In this document: positions 33,706 to 44,875 of the stretch, piece by piece
How positions within the stretch are numbered: position 1 is the stretch's first letter
Layout of the letters: the number at the start of each line of letters is the position of its first letter
Assembly: GCF_000832985.1 (NCBI RefSeq)
Contig: NZ_CP009920.1
Location: 1,550,001-1,614,000 of the forward strand
Direction of reading: 5' to 3'
Length of the DNA stretch: 64,000 nt
DNA from: Priestia megaterium NBRC 15308 = ATCC 14581
GTDB taxonomy: Bacteria > Bacillota > Bacilli > Bacillales > Bacillaceae_H
Translations under genes and position numbers: made by a program
Notes under the pieces: generated by a model
What the model saw: only the letters and a program-made list of their open reading frames with translations
Told to the model about the DNA's origin: nothing
The model's database searches: none

Positions 33706-36069
33706 TTATTTAAATTCCACAACCGTAACGCCAGAACCTCCTTCAGAAGCTTCTCCGAAACGAATATTTTTGACAGAACGATGATTTTTCAAATATTCCT
33801 GTACACCTTTACGAAGAGCTCCAGTTCCTTTACCGTGGATAATCGAAACGCGCGGATAGTTGGCTAATAAAGCATCATCAATATATTTTTCAACTCGAAT
33901 CAGCGCATTTTCATAGCGCTCTCCTCTTAAATCCAGTTCTAGATTTACATGATAATCTTTTCCTTTTACCGTAGCAAGCGGCTTCGTTTCTACAGGTTTT
34001 GGAGAACTGATATATTCGAGGTCTTTTTCTTTCACCTTCATTTTCATAATTCCCATTTGTACTTGCCATTCATTATTGCTTACTCGTTCCACAAGCGTTC
34101 CTTTTTGTCCCCAGCTTAAGACTTTCACTTCATCTCCAGCTTGAAGAGTGCGCTCTTGTTTTTTCGGCACAGCCGGTTTCTTTTTACTTTTTTCAAGAGT
34201 TGGAACTGCATCTTCTAGACGCTTACGCGCCTCAATCAATTCATGCTCTTTTACAAGCGCATGATTTTTTTGACTCATTTTACGCAAATCGCTAATGATT
34301 TTCTCTGCTTCTTCAGATGCTGCTTTAACTGTGGCTTGAGCTTTTTCTTCAGCTTTTTCGTACAGCTTATCTCGTTTTTCATTAAACTCAATAATCTGAC
34401 TCTGTAATTCTTTATGAAGCTTCTGAGCCTCTTTTCTTAGTTCTTCAGCTTCTTCTAGCTCGTGTTCAGATTGACGGCGGCTATCTTCAAGAGAGGCAAT
34501 CATATTTTCTACTTTATTTGTTTCTGAGCCAATATAGCCTTTGGCACGTTCAATTACTTCAGCACTTAAACCTAAACGTTTTGAAATCTCAAAAGCATTG
34601 CTTCGGCCCGGTACACCAATCAGCAGCTTGTAAGTAGGGCTCAATGTTTCAATATCGAACTCTACGCTAGCATTGACCACTCCTTCACGATTATAGCCGT
34701 ACGCTTTTAATTCAGGATAGTGAGTAGTCGCAACTACGCGAGCGCCTCTTTCATATACTTGATCTAAAATCGAAATCGCAAGCGCTGCACCTTCTTGAGG
34801 ATCCGTTCCTGCTCCCAATTCATCGAACAAGACCAGACTTTCGTGATCTACTTTTTGTAAAATATCTACAATGTTGACCATATGAGATGAAAAGGTACTC
34901 AAACTTTGTTCAATCGACTGCTCATCTCCAATATCAGCAAATACGTGTTTAAACACAGCCATTTCCGATCCATCCAGCGCAGGAATCTGCAAACCTGCTT
35001 GAGCCATTAACGTAAATAATCCAAGTGTTTTTAACGTTACGGTTTTACCGCCGGTATTTGGCCCTGTAATAACGATGGACGTATATTGATCACCTAGCTC
35101 AATATCATTCGCAACGACATCTTCCTGTGCAATAAGAGGATGTTTTGCCTTCACTAACTTAATATAGCCTCGATCGTTCATTTTAGGTTTTGAAGCTTTT
35201 AGCTCATGGCTATAGCGCCCTTTAGCAAACATGAAGTCCAGCTCACCTAACAGATAAACGTTTTGACGGAGTTCATTTGCCACTTCCGCTACCTGAACGG
35301 TTAAAGCAATGAGAATACGCTCAATTTCTTGTTTTTCTTTTACTTTTGCTTCTTGAAGCTCATTGTTTAACGTCACAATCGCCTGAGGCTCAATAAATAA
35401 AGTTGCTCCGGATGAAGATTGATCGTGCACAATGCCTCCATACGCACTGCGATATTCTTGCTTAACAGGAATAACAAAACGTTCGTTTCGAATGGTAACA
35501 ATTGCATCTGACAACATTTTTTGAGCAGACGAGGAGCGAATAAGGCTCTCTAGCTTTTCTCGAATACGAGACTCCGTTGAGCGAAGTTTTTGACGAATGC
35601 CTCTTAGCTGGTCGCTTGCACCGTCTAGCACTGTGCCATTCTCATCAATACTCATTTTAATTGTTTGTTCTACCTCAGGAAGAGGCATTAGTTTTTCGAT
35701 ATGTTCAGTTATAATTGAAAGCTGTAAATCTTCGTCTTCCACTACTTGCTCGATAAATTGCTTGACTTGTCTTGCAGCATAAATAGTGCTTGCTACATCA
35801 AGAAGTTCATTAGAGCTTAGCGTTCCCCCAATTTCAGCGCGCTTCACGCTAGGTCGAACGTCAAAAATGCCCCCTAGCGGTACGTTGCCACGCAATCGCA
35901 GCACGGTTGTAGCTTCATCTGTTGCTTCCTGCCATTTAACTACTTCTTCATACTGAGTCGAGGGAATCAAATTCGCTACTTTTTCTCGGCCTAAAGAAGA
36001 AGCTACTTTTTTCTGAAGCTGTTCCTTAACTTTATTAAACTCTAGTACATGAAAAATACGTGATTGCAA
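33706..36069 (-). CDS. mutS2: MutS2, ribosome-rescue/recombination ATPase
   Basis: MutS2 splits collided ribosomes and has been linked to suppression of recombination. The 787-aa protein has the MutS core ATPase with Walker A GPNTGGKT at 336-343 and the Walker B-type [13 protein letters not shown] near 410. A long coiled coil (about 515-620, rich in Glu/Lys) follows, then a KOW-like segment and a C-terminal Smr domain with [12 protein letters not shown] and [11 protein letters not shown]. It lacks the mismatch-binding domain, as MutS2 should. It is 19 bp after polX. Confidence 0.95.
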   Translation of the reverse strand: MQSRIFHVLEFNKVKEQLQKKVASSLGREKVANLIPSTQYEEVVKWQEATDEATTVLRLRGNVPLGGIFDVRPSVKRAEIGGTLSSNELLDVASTIYAARQVKQFIEQVVEDEDLQLSIITEHIEKLMPLPEVEQTIKMSIDENGTVLDGASDQLRGIRQKLRSTESRIREKLESLIRSSSAQKMLSDAIVTIRNERFVIPVKQEYRSAYGGIVHDQSSSGATLFIEPQAIVTLNNELQEAKVKEKQEIERILIALTVQVAEVANELRQNVYLLGELDFMFAKGRYSHELKASKPKMNDRGYIKLVKAKHPLIAQEDVVANDIELGDQYTSIVITGPNTGGKTVTLKTLGLFTLMAQAGLQIPALDGSEMAVFKHVFADIGDEQSIEQSLSTFSSHMVNIVDILQKVDHESLVLFDELGAGTDPQEGAALAISILDQVYERGARVVATTHYPELKAYGYNREGVVNASVEFDIETLSPTYKLLIGVPGRSNAFEISKRLGLSAEVIERAKGYIGSETNKVENMIASLEDSRRQSEHELEEAEELRKEAQKLHKELQSQIIEFNEKRDKLYEKAEEKAQATVKAASEEAEKIISDLRKMSQKNHALVKEHELIEARKRLEDAVPTLEKSKKKPAVPKKQERTLQAGDEVKVLSWGQKGTLVERVSNNEWQVQMGIMKMKVKEKDLEYISSPKPVETKPLATVKGKDYHVNLELDLRGERYENALIRVEKYIDDALLANYPRVSIIHGKGTGALRKGVQEYLKNHRSVKNIRFGEASEGGSGVTVVEFK

Positions 36070-36088
36070 AACTGATTCCTCCTGTTGC

Positions 36089-37801
36089 TTATTTATGTCG
36101 ATTTAAAAAGGCGGTTAATTTTTTGAGGCTATACGTATTTAATACCGTTTCTGGTTTAAGCCAGCCTTTAATTCCCGTAGATATTCCAATTTCCATATGC
36201 TCTAGCATGTCTAGATTGTGAGCATCTGTATTAATAGCAATTTTAACTCCTGCCTCTTGGGCTTTTTTTATGTGCTCAGCAGCTAGATCTAAACGGTTTG
36301 GATTCGCGTTTAGTTCAAGAGCCGTTTTTGTTTCTTTAGCTAATTCAATCAGCATATCAATATCTACATCATATCCGTTGCGGCGACCAATCAAACGACC
36401 GGTCGGATGAGCGATTAAATCTACATGAACATTGTTTAACGCTTGCTTTAAGCGATTCATAATTTCTTCGCGTGATTGCGAAAAACTAGAGTGAATGGAC
36501 GCAATAACAAAATCTAGCTCAGCTAGCAGTTCATCATCATAATCAAGTGTTGCATCAGGCAAAATATCCATTTCAATTCCTGCTAGTATTGTAAAATCAT
36601 CGAACTGTGCGTTTAAACGATTAATTTCTTCACGCTGTTTACGAATGCGTTCAGGCGTTAGACCGTTAGCTACTTTTAAATACTGAGAATGGTCTGTAAT
36701 CGCCATGTACTCATAGCCTCGCGCGCGACATGCTTCCGCCATTTCTTCAATCGAATACGCCCCGTCACTCCACGTGGAGTGCATATGCAAATCACCTTTT
36801 ACGGCACCGTAGGTCACAAGCGTTTGAGGCTTTACAAACGCATCTACTTCCGTTCCATCTTCACGAAGTTCCGGCGGAATAAAAGACAGCCCAAAATGTT
36901 CATAGAATGCTTGTTCAGACTCAAAAGTCATAACTTCGCCTGTATCCGCATTTTCAACGCCATACTCGCTAATTTTTTCACCGCGTTCTTTTGCTAATTG
37001 ACGCATACGCACATTATGATCTTTTGATCCTGTAAAATGGTGAAGCGTTGTGGCAAACGCTTTATCTTCTACAAGACGAAAATCCACAGACACATCGTAC
37101 TCATAGGCTAACGTTACCGATACTTTTGTATCTCCATTTGCAATGATATCCTTCACATTTGGCAGCGATACTAGCTGTTCACGGACAGCATGAGGCTCAG
37201 CTGTTGAAATAATAAAATCAAGATCTTTTACGGTTTCCCTCATGCGGCGAATGCTCCCTGCTTGAGAAAAACGCTCAATGCTATGCATCTGTTTAAGGGC
37301 TTCTAAAATTTCTTCCGCTATTGGAAGCATAAAAGCAAGAGGCAAACGATCAGGACGCTTCCCAAACTCTTCAATAGCAGCGATAATTTTTTCTTCGGTC
37401 TTTTTACCAAAACCGCTTAGTCCCTGCACTCGATTTTCCATACAGGCCTGATGCAGTGATTCCATATCTCGAATATCTAGCTCTTTATATAATTTAGCAA
37501 TTTTTTTACCTCCAAGCCCCGGCAGCTTAAGCAAAGGAATAAGTCCTTCAGGAACTTCTTGCTTTAGTTCTTCTAATACGCTTGACTCATTTGTTTCCAT
37601 ATACTCTGTAATGACTGCAGCCGTTCCTTTTCCAATCCCTTGGAGCTTGGTAAAATCCTCAATCTCTGTCAGCGTTCTTTCGTCCGTTTCTAGCGCTGCA
37701 GCTGCTTTTCGAAAAGCGGAAATTTTAAAAGGGTTATCTCCTTTTAATTCCATATATGTAGCAATTGTTTCTAACAATTTAATAATATCCTTTTTATTCA
37801 T
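36089..37801 (-). CDS. polX: DNA polymerase X with PHP domain
   Basis: The 570-aa family X polymerase fills gaps in base excision repair and has 3'-5' exonuclease activity in the PHP domain. The first 90 residues are helix-hairpin-helix rich ([30 protein letters not shown]). The palm has [18 protein letters not shown] near 184-200, containing the paired Asp. The PHP part begins with [12 protein letters not shown] near 333 and has ITDHSQYL and IASIHSSF downstream. It is yshC in B. subtilis. Confidence 0.94.
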   Translation of the reverse strand: MNKKDIIKLLETIATYMELKGDNPFKISAFRKAAAALETDERTLTEIEDFTKLQGIGKGTAAVITEYMETNESSVLEELKQEVPEGLIPLLKLPGLGGKKIAKLYKELDIRDMESLHQACMENRVQGLSGFGKKTEEKIIAAIEEFGKRPDRLPLAFMLPIAEEILEALKQMHSIERFSQAGSIRRMRETVKDLDFIISTAEPHAVREQLVSLPNVKDIIANGDTKVSVTLAYEYDVSVDFRLVEDKAFATTLHHFTGSKDHNVRMRQLAKERGEKISEYGVENADTGEVMTFESEQAFYEHFGLSFIPPELREDGTEVDAFVKPQTLVTYGAVKGDLHMHSTWSDGAYSIEEMAEACRARGYEYMAITDHSQYLKVANGLTPERIRKQREEINRLNAQFDDFTILAGIEMDILPDATLDYDDELLAELDFVIASIHSSFSQSREEIMNRLKQALNNVHVDLIAHPTGRLIGRRNGYDVDIDMLIELAKETKTALELNANPNRLDLAAEHIKKAQEAGVKIAINTDAHNLDMLEHMEIGISTGIKGWLKPETVLNTYSLKKLTAFLNRHK

Positions 37802-37927
37802 CTCTTTTCACCAGCCTATTATCATAATAACGAACTTCCAAAAACATGATGAGTGACATATTTACTCTCTCAAATTTTCATCTAGACATACTTTTATCCT
37901 CGTGAAAACCGCAGATTAGACTGCGAT

Positions 37928-37978
37928 AAAAAAAGAGGGTATCTCAAAAGTATTATGACACTTTCGACACACCCTCTC
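37928..37978 (-). terminator. Terminator after yshB
   Basis: The base stem GAGAGGGTGT/ATACCCTCTTT, with an inner TCGAAAG/CTTTTGA stem, is followed by T7 on the minus strand. Such CGAAAG-type hairpins are common in this genus. Confidence 0.85.
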
Positions 37979-37998
37979 AACAAGCTATTGTAATTTCA

Positions 37999-38556
37999 TT
38001 ACATTACACCATACTGAGTCCACAAATCTTGAATCGCAGACGATAAGTATGGAGTATTTTGTACGATATTGATTGCAATTGAAGACTGTTGAATTGGCGT
38101 TTGAATTTCACTTACAGGAATCACGGCTCCAATGTATAACAAAATAAAAACGATGATATACACTTCAACGAATCCAAGTGCACCTCCGCCCCATTTATTT
38201 AACTGGCGCAGAATTGGCAGTTCGGTTAAAGCCGTTAAAACAGAGCCTGCAAGGCGAAGTACAATGTGAGTAGCAAAAAATAAAATCGCAAATGCAATCA
38301 TTCGATAAAAAGCGTCTTCTATCGTTCCAGAATCAAATACAAACGATGCGACACTTTGCTGCTGAATATTGTCCGGAAACGGAATCAACAAGCGAAGTCG
38401 GCTTGCCAAATCTCCACTAAACATATAAGCGACGATAAACGAAACCGCAAAACTGACAATATGAATGAGCTGCAAAATAAATCCTCTTTTAAGACCTGTT
38501 ACAAAGCCTAAAAGAAGCAATATAATTAAAATGATATTAAGCATTGACTCAGTCAT
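37999..38556 (-). CDS. yshB: CvpA family membrane protein YshB
   Basis: A 185-aa membrane protein with four hydrophobic segments, of the CvpA family (colicin V production-like). The family role is unclear; links to envelope stress and cell division are reported elsewhere. The ATG at 38556 overlaps the zapA stop by 4 bp (ATGA). A second ATG at 38544 ([10 protein letters not shown]...) fits the B. subtilis end better and may be the true start. Typical is [13 protein letters not shown] near 21-33. It is co-transcribed with zapA. Confidence 0.87.
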   Translation of the reverse strand: MTESMLNIILIILLLLGFVTGLKRGFILQLIHIVSFAVSFIVAYMFSGDLASRLRLLIPFPDNIQQQSVASFVFDSGTIEDAFYRMIAFAILFFATHIVLRLAGSVLTALTELPILRQLNKWGGGALGFVEVYIIVFILLYIGAVIPVSEIQTPIQQSSIAINIVQNTPYLSSAIQDLWTQYGVM

Positions 38557-38813
38557 TCCTCTTTTCCATAAAGTTTTTGTTCAAGTCTCTCATAGTCTTC
38601 TTTCAGTTTTATATATTCGTGTACAGCATTCACAGCTGTTAATACTGCTAATTTATTGATATCTAAAGAAGGGTTTTTAGTACTGATTTCACGCATTTTT
38701 TCATCCACTATAGAGGCGACAAGTCGAATATGGCTTGTACTTTCGCTACCGACGATGCTGTACTGCTGACCAAAGATGTCAACTGTCGCACGTGTTTTAT
38801 CTTGTCTTGACAC
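38553..38813 (-). CDS. zapA: Cell division protein ZapA
   Basis: ZapA bundles FtsZ filaments and stabilises the Z ring. The 86-aa protein has the ZapA globular head ([17 protein letters not shown] near 9-25) and a C-terminal coiled coil (about 60-86). I set the start at GTG 38811-38813 because GGAGG lies 7 nt upstream; a longer frame from ATG 38855 would run through that Shine-Dalgarno sequence. It overlaps yshB by 4 bp and is divergent from rnhC. Confidence 0.92.
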   Translation of the reverse strand: MSRQDKTRATVDIFGQQYSIVGSESTSHIRLVASIVDEKMREISTKNPSLDINKLAVLTAVNAVHEYIKLKEDYERLEQKLYGKEE

Positions 38814-38956
38814 GAGAAAATCCTCCGTTCCACGAAAAATCCTAATCCCTATCATACCACGAAGAAGACTTCAATGGAAACATATCTATATTTAAGCTAT
38901 CATAAGGGATAGTGCTTATAAAGTAAACTAAAATACCCCGAAAGGAGTGAAGCATT

Positions 38957-39871
38957 ATGTCACATGCTGTTATTAAGGTATCAGCTGATCAAATAGCTAA
39001 AATGAAGCTTCATTACACATCCTATCTGCAGCCTAAACTGCCGCAGGGAAGTATTTTTTCGGCTAAAACTCCCGGCTGTTCTATCACTGCGTACCGCTCT
39101 GGAAAAATACTTTTTCAAGGAAAAGAAGCTGAAACAGAAGCGGCTAAGTGGGGAGGCTCTTTAGATGCTGCGAAAAAGGCTCCTGTCTCACACCTCCCAT
39201 CAAACTTCAGCTCACTATCGGTCATCGGTTCTGACGAGGTAGGGACGGGAGATTATTTTGGTCCTATGACCGTAGTTGCTGCCTATGTTCAAAAAGAGCA
39301 GCTTCCTTTGTTAAAAGAATTAGGAGTACGAGATTCAAAAGAGTTAACGGATGCTAAAATTATTGAAATTGCCAAACAGCTTGTTTCGTTTATTCCCTAT
39401 AGTTTGCTTGTTTTACATAACGAAAAGTATAATGCATTTCAAGAAAAAGGAATGTCACAAGGTAAAATGAAAGCTCTATTGCACAACAAAGCTTTATCCA
39501 ACGTGTTAAAAAAATTGGATCCTGAAAAACCTGATGCCATTTTAATTGACCAGTTTGTCGAAAAAAACACCTATTATAAACACGTGGTAAAGGAAAAAGA
39601 GATTATCAAAGAAAATGTCTTTTTCAGTACAAAAGGAGAAAGCGTTCATTTATCTGTAGCTGCTGCTTCCATTATTGCCAGATACGCATTTTTAAAACAA
39701 ATGGATTTGCTGACGGAAAAGACCGGGATGGTTATTCCTCGCGGAGCTGGCGCACAAGTTGATATCGCTGCTGCTAAAATTATTAAGAAACATGGCGTCA
39801 ATGCGCTGAACTCTTTAGCTAAAATTCATTTTGCTAATACAGAAAAAGCTTTAAAATTAGCTAAAAAATAA
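38957..39871 (+). CDS. rnhC: Ribonuclease HIII
   Basis: RNase HIII removes RNA from RNA-DNA hybrids. The 304-aa protein has an N-terminal TBP-like domain (1-85). In the catalytic domain SVIGSDEVGTGDYFGP (near 91-106) supplies the Asp-Glu pair, VRDSKELTD is near 134, and the later Asp is in AILIDQFVE near 196. The ATG is behind AAAGGAG. It is divergent from zapA and convergent with pheT, as in B. subtilis. Confidence 0.95.
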   Translation: MSHAVIKVSADQIAKMKLHYTSYLQPKLPQGSIFSAKTPGCSITAYRSGKILFQGKEAETEAAKWGGSLDAAKKAPVSHLPSNFSSLSVIGSDEVGTGDYFGPMTVVAAYVQKEQLPLLKELGVRDSKELTDAKIIEIAKQLVSFIPYSLLVLHNEKYNAFQEKGMSQGKMKALLHNKALSNVLKKLDPEKPDAILIDQFVEKNTYYKHVVKEKEIIKENVFFSTKGESVHLSVAAASIIARYAFLKQMDLLTEKTGMVIPRGAGAQVDIAAAKIIKKHGVNALNSLAKIHFANTEKALKLAKK

Positions 39872-39898
39872 GAGATGTGGAAATCCACATCTCTTTTC
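39871..39898. terminator. Bidirectional terminator between rnhC and pheT
   Basis: Stem AGAGATGTGG/CCACATCTCT with a 4-nt loop and T-rich flanks on both strands. Confidence 0.93.
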
Positions 39899-39904
39899 TT
39901 ATTC

Positions 39905-42319
39905 TTATGAACGAAGCGTTGCACCAAATTCTTTTTCTACAGCTTCTAACACTGCACCATGTGCTTTTGCTACTTCTTCATCTGTTAATGTACGTTCAGG
40001 ATCTAAGTAACGTAAAGAGAAAGCTACAGATTTCTTGCCTTCTTCCATACGCTCGCCTTCATATAGATCAAATACCGTCACGTCTTTTAAAAGTTCTCCG
40101 CCCGTCGTATAGATGACGCGCTGAACTTCTCCTGCAAGAACATTTTTATCTACCACAAGTGCAATATCACGTGTAATAGATGGGAATCTTGGAATAGCTG
40201 AATAACGAACTTCTTCGACATCTGCAGCTAATAGCTCTTGAAGGTGTAATTCAAATACGTATGTTTCACGAAGACCATACTGTTTCTGAGCAACAGGATG
40301 AACTTGACCTACGTATCCAATTTCTTTTTCATCTAACCATACAGCCGCTGTACGTCCAGGGTGCATACCGTCTTTTTTAACGGGAGCATATGAGATTCGT
40401 TTCTCCAAACCAAGCTGTGCAAATAACCCTTCTAGTACACCTTTAATCACATAGAAATCAACGACTTTCTTTTCACCTTGCCAGCCGTGAGCATGCCATA
40501 GACCCGTGATTGCACCAGCTACGCGCTCCTGCTCATCCGGTAATTCTCCTTCACCTTTAGATAAGAACACTGAGCCTGTTTCGTATAGCGCAATAGAATC
40601 CGACTGACGAGCATTATTATGCTTCACTGCTTCTAGCAAATGAGGCACTAAGCTTTGACGAAGGATACTGCGATCTTCACTCATCGGCATTGCTAAACCA
40701 ATCGTACTTGTTGCATTTAGTGCAAACTGAGTAGCTTTTTCAGCGCTCGTTAGCGAATATGTTGTCGTTTGTGCTAATCCCGCACCTTCTAAGAAACGGC
40801 GAACTTTACGGCGTCCAAGCTGATACTCTGTTAGTTTTCCTGGAGTTGCCACTGTCACAGGAAGCGTTGTAGGAAGGTTGTCATAGCCATACATACGCGC
40901 TACTTCCTCGACGATATCTTCTTCAATTGTAATATCGCCTCTACGAGTTGGCACTGTTACAACAATGGTTTCGTCTTCCACTTTGTTTTCAAATTGAAGA
41001 CGGTTCATAATGTCTTGTACTTCTTCCATTGATAGCTCCGTACCAAGCACATCGTTAATACGTCCAAGTGACACAGCTACAACAGCAGGTTCCACAGTTA
41101 GTGTATCTACTTCTACAGTACCGCTTACCACTTCACCTGAAGCGTATTCAGCCATTAATTCTGCTGCGCGGTCAGCAGCTACACGCGTACGGTTAGGATC
41201 AATTCCTTTTTCAAAACGAGCGCTTGCCTCACTACGAAGACCGTGGTCTTTTGAAGCTTGGCGAACCGTTAAGCCTTTGAAGTAAGCTGATTCAATGAGA
41301 ACATTTACCGTATCGTCTTTTACTTCGGAGTTCGCTCCGCCCATTACACCTGCAAGAGCTACCGGCTCACTGCCGTTTGTAATGACAAGCTGATTGTCTT
41401 TTAATACGCGCTCTTGATCATCAAGTGTTACAAACTTTTCGCCTTCTGACGCGTGACGTACAACAATTTCTTTTGAACCAAGACGATCATAGTCAAAAGC
41501 ATGCAGCGGCTGGCCGTATTCAAGCAAAATATAGTTGGTAATATCAACAACGTTGTTATGAGGTCGAATACCAGCTGCCATTAAACGCATTTGCATCCAT
41601 AATGGTGACGGAGCAATTTTTACGTTTTTCACAACGCGCGCTACGTAAAGCGGATTGTCTTCTTTTGCCTCTACTTTAACGGAAATATAATCAGCTGCTT
41701 GCTCATCAGACGTTTGCACGTTTACTGACGGATACTTCACTTCACGACGTAAAATAGCAGCCACTTCATGTGCTACACCTAACATACTTAAGCAGTCTGA
41801 CCGGTTTGGTGTTAGCCCTAGTTCTAATACTTCATCGTTTAAGTTTAATGCATCTAGTGCATCCGCTCCTACTTCAGCATCGCTTGGGAACACGAAGATA
41901 CCTTCTTGATAATCTTTTGCCACAAGCTTGCTTTCAATGCCAAGCTCTTGAAGAGAACAAATCATACCGTTCGATTCTTCACCACGAAGCTTAGCACGCT
42001 TGATTTTAAAGTTACCTGGAAGTACAGCTCCCACTTTTGCAACCGCTACTTTTTGACCTTGTGCCACGTTCGGTGCTCCGCACACGATTTGAACGATTTC
42101 TCCTCCGCCAAGATCTACTTGACAGCGGCTTAATTTATCAGCATTCGGATGCTGTTCACGTTCTACAACGTGACCAATTACCACTCCGCTGATGCCTTTA
42201 TTTAAGTTTTCTACACCTTCAACTTCAATTCCACTTTTTGTGATTTTATCTGCTAACTCTTCTGCCCTTACGCCTGATAAGTCAACATACTCTTGTAACC
42301 AACGATAAGATACAAACAT
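39905..42319 (-). CDS. pheT: Phenylalanyl-tRNA synthetase, beta subunit
   Basis: The 804-aa PheT holds tRNA and edits Tyr-tRNA(Phe). In order: EMAP-like tRNA-binding domain (about 40-155; [19 protein letters not shown]), B1/B3/B4 domains with the editing site, B5 (about 405-475) and a catalytic-like core. The C-terminal FDX-ACB anticodon-binding domain (about 710-804; [19 protein letters not shown]) closes it. It starts 13 bp after pheS at ATG 42319, behind AAAGGAGGG. Confidence 0.97.
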   Translation of the reverse strand: MFVSYRWLQEYVDLSGVRAEELADKITKSGIEVEGVENLNKGISGVVIGHVVEREQHPNADKLSRCQVDLGGGEIVQIVCGAPNVAQGQKVAVAKVGAVLPGNFKIKRAKLRGEESNGMICSLQELGIESKLVAKDYQEGIFVFPSDAEVGADALDALNLNDEVLELGLTPNRSDCLSMLGVAHEVAAILRREVKYPSVNVQTSDEQAADYISVKVEAKEDNPLYVARVVKNVKIAPSPLWMQMRLMAAGIRPHNNVVDITNYILLEYGQPLHAFDYDRLGSKEIVVRHASEGEKFVTLDDQERVLKDNQLVITNGSEPVALAGVMGGANSEVKDDTVNVLIESAYFKGLTVRQASKDHGLRSEASARFEKGIDPNRTRVAADRAAELMAEYASGEVVSGTVEVDTLTVEPAVVAVSLGRINDVLGTELSMEEVQDIMNRLQFENKVEDETIVVTVPTRRGDITIEEDIVEEVARMYGYDNLPTTLPVTVATPGKLTEYQLGRRKVRRFLEGAGLAQTTTYSLTSAEKATQFALNATSTIGLAMPMSEDRSILRQSLVPHLLEAVKHNNARQSDSIALYETGSVFLSKGEGELPDEQERVAGAITGLWHAHGWQGEKKVVDFYVIKGVLEGLFAQLGLEKRISYAPVKKDGMHPGRTAAVWLDEKEIGYVGQVHPVAQKQYGLRETYVFELHLQELLAADVEEVRYSAIPRFPSITRDIALVVDKNVLAGEVQRVIYTTGGELLKDVTVFDLYEGERMEEGKKSVAFSLRYLDPERTLTDEEVAKAHGAVLEAVEKEFGATLRS

Positions 42320-42332
42320 CGTAGTCCCTCCT

Positions 42333-43367
42333 TTATACTTGTTTAAATTGATCTAAGAAACGAACATCATTTGTATAGAAATGACGAATATCATCCACGC
42401 CGTGTTTTAACATAGCAATACGCTCTACACCGATTCCAAAAGCAAAACCACGATATTTAGTTGAATCGTATCCAGCCATTTCAAGAACATTTGGATGAAC
42501 CATGCCAGCTCCTAAAATTTCAATCCAGCCTGTTTGTTTACACACATTACAGCCTTTACCTCCACATTTTGCACACGATACGTCTACTTCTACAGACGGC
42601 TCAGTGAATGGGAAGAAACTTGGACGAAGACGAATTTCACGGTCTGCACCGAACATCTTTTTCACAAATACTTCAAGCGTGCCTTTTAAATCGCTCATAC
42701 GAATGTTTTCGTCTACTACAAGACCTTCAATTTGCATGAATTGATGAGAATGCGTAGCATCATCGTCATCGCGGCGATACACTTTACCTGGGCAGATAAT
42801 TTTAACAGGTCCTTTGCCTTCATTCTTGTTCATAACACGAGCTTGAACAGTTGATGTATGCGTACGAAGAAGCGTTTCTTCCGTAATATAGAACGTATCT
42901 TGCATATCACGTGCTGGGTGACCTTTTGGCAAGTTCAGCGCTTCGAAATTATAGTAGTCCTGCTCTACTTCCGGTCCTTCTGCTACTTCATAGCCCATTC
43001 CTAAGAATAAATCTTCTACTTCTTCAACCACGCTTGTTAGCGGGTGATGCGTACCTGCTTTAACAGGGCGTCCTGGCAGCGTTACGTCGATTGTTTCTGA
43101 AGCAAGTTTACGCTCTACCTCAGCTGTTTCTAACGCCGTTTGTTTTTCTTCAATTTTAGATGCAATAGCTTCACGCACTTCATTTGCAAGTGCTCCCATT
43201 ACAGGACGCTCTTCAGCTGAAAGTTTTCCCATACCGCGAAGTACTTCTGTGATAGGGCCTTTCTTTCCTAAATAAGCTACGCGTACGTCGTTTAATTCTT
43301 TTAAAGCACTTGCTGCTTCGACTTTTGCAATTGCTTCTTGTTGAAGTTCTTGTAAACGTTCTTTCAT
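42333..43367 (-). CDS. pheS: Phenylalanyl-tRNA synthetase, alpha subunit
   Basis: The 344-aa catalytic subunit (class II). It has an N-terminal coiled coil, motif 2-type [12 protein letters not shown] (near 190), a [19 protein letters not shown] segment near 273-291, and motif 3 [14 protein letters not shown] near 311-324. The start ATG 43365-43367 is behind GGAGG with 8 nt spacing; the GTG directly before it is not needed. With pheT it is controlled by a Phe-specific T-box leader. Confidence 0.97.
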   Translation of the reverse strand: MKERLQELQQEAIAKVEAASALKELNDVRVAYLGKKGPITEVLRGMGKLSAEERPVMGALANEVREAIASKIEEKQTALETAEVERKLASETIDVTLPGRPVKAGTHHPLTSVVEEVEDLFLGMGYEVAEGPEVEQDYYNFEALNLPKGHPARDMQDTFYITEETLLRTHTSTVQARVMNKNEGKGPVKIICPGKVYRRDDDDATHSHQFMQIEGLVVDENIRMSDLKGTLEVFVKKMFGADREIRLRPSFFPFTEPSVEVDVSCAKCGGKGCNVCKQTGWIEILGAGMVHPNVLEMAGYDSTKYRGFAFGIGVERIAMLKHGVDDIRHFYTNDVRFLDQFKQV

Positions 43368-43403
43368 CACTTATTCCTCCTTTTAACGTAAAAAATGACA
43401 AAT

Positions 43404-43660
43404 AAAAAAACCTCCTCCCAAAAAAGGGACGAGGATTAGTCGCGTTACCACCCTTGTTAACTATATACACAGACGTATACAGTTCACTTCATTCAAGTTA
43501 ACGGAATCTCCGGAACACCTTTACATCTATGTAAGATGGTCTAAGTGTCAACTCAAGAGGTGAATTCACTTATTACATTTATAAAAATGCTTTCAGTCGC
43601 GGCATTTTCTCCCTGCATAAACGGACATAAGCTACTGCTCTCTTTCATCGTTTTTTACAT
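43404..43660 (-). ncRNA. T-box leader of pheST (tRNA-Phe)
   Basis: The minus-strand leader contains the T-box sequence AGGGTGGTAACGCG (about 43440-43453), which pairs with uncharged tRNA ends. A terminator CCTCGTCCC/GGGAGGAGG plus T7 (43404-43434) follows. The likely specifier codon is TTC in GTGAATTCACC (about 43559-43569). Uncharged tRNA-Phe should stabilise the antiterminator. Confidence 0.93.
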
Positions 43661-43676
43661 ATGTAACTATTGTATT

Positions 43677-43705
43677 ATTATAGTGAAAACACGTTCTCGA
43701 TGCAA
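43677..43705 (-). promoter_or_regulatory. Promoter of the pheST leader
   Basis: TTGCAT (43700-43705), 17 nt, TATAAT (43677-43682) on the minus strand. It begins one base past the rRNA methylase gene. Confidence 0.75.
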
Positions 43706-44470
43706 CTACATTCCGCGTAAATAATAAAGTAAGATTCCAGAAGCGATGGCAACATTTAGCGACTCGCTCTTTCCATAGATGGGAATGTACAGATTCTGAT
43801 CCGTTTGTTCCAGCACTTTCTCGCTTACGCCGTTTCCTTCATTTCCCACAATCAGCGCAAATTCGTTTGAAGGTTTTACGCATGTATAGACCTTTCCATT
43901 TTGTAGAGACGTGCCGTAAACTGCTATTCCTCTTTCTTTTAACAGTGAAATCATTTCGAGTAAATCGCCTTTTACAATTGGAAGATGAAAAATAGCTCCT
44001 TGCGTTGAACGAACGACTTTTGGGTTGTACACATCCACGCTGCCCTCTCCAACGATAATAGCGTCCACTCCGGCAGCATCAGCAGTTCGAATAATCGTAC
44101 CTAGGTTACCTGGATCTTGCACCCCATCTAAAAGCAATACTTTCTGTGCTGTATGAATGATTTCTGCATGCTTCGTTTGAAAACACACAGCGATAATTCC
44201 TTGAGGTGTTTCGGTGTCAGATAATAATTTGATTATTGCTTCGTTGACAACGGTTATTTCGATACCGTCTATGTTCCACTGTGCTGGCACTTCGATCGAT
44301 TCGCGTATAATTAGTTCCTTTACGCAATCCTTATTTTTGATAGCTTCTTCGACTAAATGAAAGCCTTCTACCATAAAAAGGCCCTGCTTATCACGGTCTT
44401 TTTTATTATGCAGCTTTTTCCACGCTTTTACCTGCGGATTTTTAACTGAATCAATTTGTTTCACAAACAT
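43706..44470 (-). CDS. ysgA: TrmH/SpoU-family RNA 2'-O-methyltransferase YsgA
   Basis: A 254-aa SPOUT methyltransferase. An N-terminal substrate-binding domain (about 1-90; NPQVKAWKKLHNKKDRD) precedes the knotted AdoMet domain. The latter has VLLLDGVQDPGNLGTIIRTADA (motif 1, near 111-132), IVGNEGNGVSEKVLE (motif 2) and IPIYGKSESLNVAIASGILL (motif 3, near 227-246). Likely 23S rRNA modifying; the site is not shown by sequence. It is divergent from sspI as in B. subtilis. Confidence 0.92.
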   Translation of the reverse strand: MFVKQIDSVKNPQVKAWKKLHNKKDRDKQGLFMVEGFHLVEEAIKNKDCVKELIIRESIEVPAQWNIDGIEITVVNEAIIKLLSDTETPQGIIAVCFQTKHAEIIHTAQKVLLLDGVQDPGNLGTIIRTADAAGVDAIIVGEGSVDVYNPKVVRSTQGAIFHLPIVKGDLLEMISLLKERGIAVYGTSLQNGKVYTCVKPSNEFALIVGNEGNGVSEKVLEQTDQNLYIPIYGKSESLNVAIASGILLYYLRGM

Positions 44471-44526
44471 AACTCCTTTATCTATATAAAAATAAATAGT
44501 TCGATTACATTTTGCTCAATAATCAT

Positions 44527-44556
44527 TAGATAAGTTTCACTTTATTGTACATAGAA
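44527..44556 (+). promoter_or_regulatory. Possible sigma-G promoter of sspI
   Basis: TAGATA (44527-44532), 17 nt, CATAGAA (44550-44556). This is close to the forespore pattern TGAATA-N17-CATACTA and lies 55 nt before sspI, where a sigma-G promoter is expected. Confidence 0.45.
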
Positions 44557-44610
44557 ATCGCAAAGAAAACAAAAACTATTGGTAACTTTACGATAGCTGA
44601 GGTGAAAATG

Positions 44611-44817
44611 ATGGATCTTAATTTACGAAATGCTGTTATTGCAAATGTTTCAGGAAACTCAAAAGAAGAGCTTGAAGCTACAATTTCTGACGCTATTCAA
44701 AGCGGCGAAGAAAAAATGCTCCCTGGACTTGGTGTTTTATTTGAGGTGCTTTGGGAAAAGTCTCCAGAATCAGAAAAAGAAGAAATTCTGACAACGCTTG
44801 AAAACGGTTTAAAATAA
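44611..44817 (+). CDS. sspI: Small acid-soluble spore protein I
   Basis: This 68-aa minor SASP is made in the forespore. It is almost identical in layout to B. subtilis Ssp[17 protein letters not shown] at the start, [19 protein letters not shown] in the middle. The start is ATG 44611 with GAGGTG six nt upstream; the adjacent ATG at 44608 is too close, and an extension to 44545 is not credible. Single gene with its own terminator. Confidence 0.96.
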   Translation: MDLNLRNAVIANVSGNSKEELEATISDAIQSGEEKMLPGLGVLFEVLWEKSPESEKEEILTTLENGLK

Positions 44818-44839
44818 ATAGCCTTGTCCTATGTACAGC

Positions 44840-44875
44840 AAAAAGCTCATTCTCCTAGGAGAATGAGCTTTTTTT
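44840..44875. terminator. Bidirectional terminator between sspI and the M42 peptidase gene
   Basis: Perfect stem AAAAAGCTCATTCTCC/GGAGAATGAGCTTTTT with T run; it overlaps the stop of the minus-strand gene. Confidence 0.93.

Noticed and set aside
43213-43470. 85-codon minus-strand frame over the pheS start
   Set aside because: Rich in Arg/Thr, overlaps the T-box terminator and pheS in another frame; a shadow.
44545-44610. Longer start for sspI
   Set aside because: SspI proteins begin MDLNLR; the extension overlaps the likely sigma-G promoter start site.
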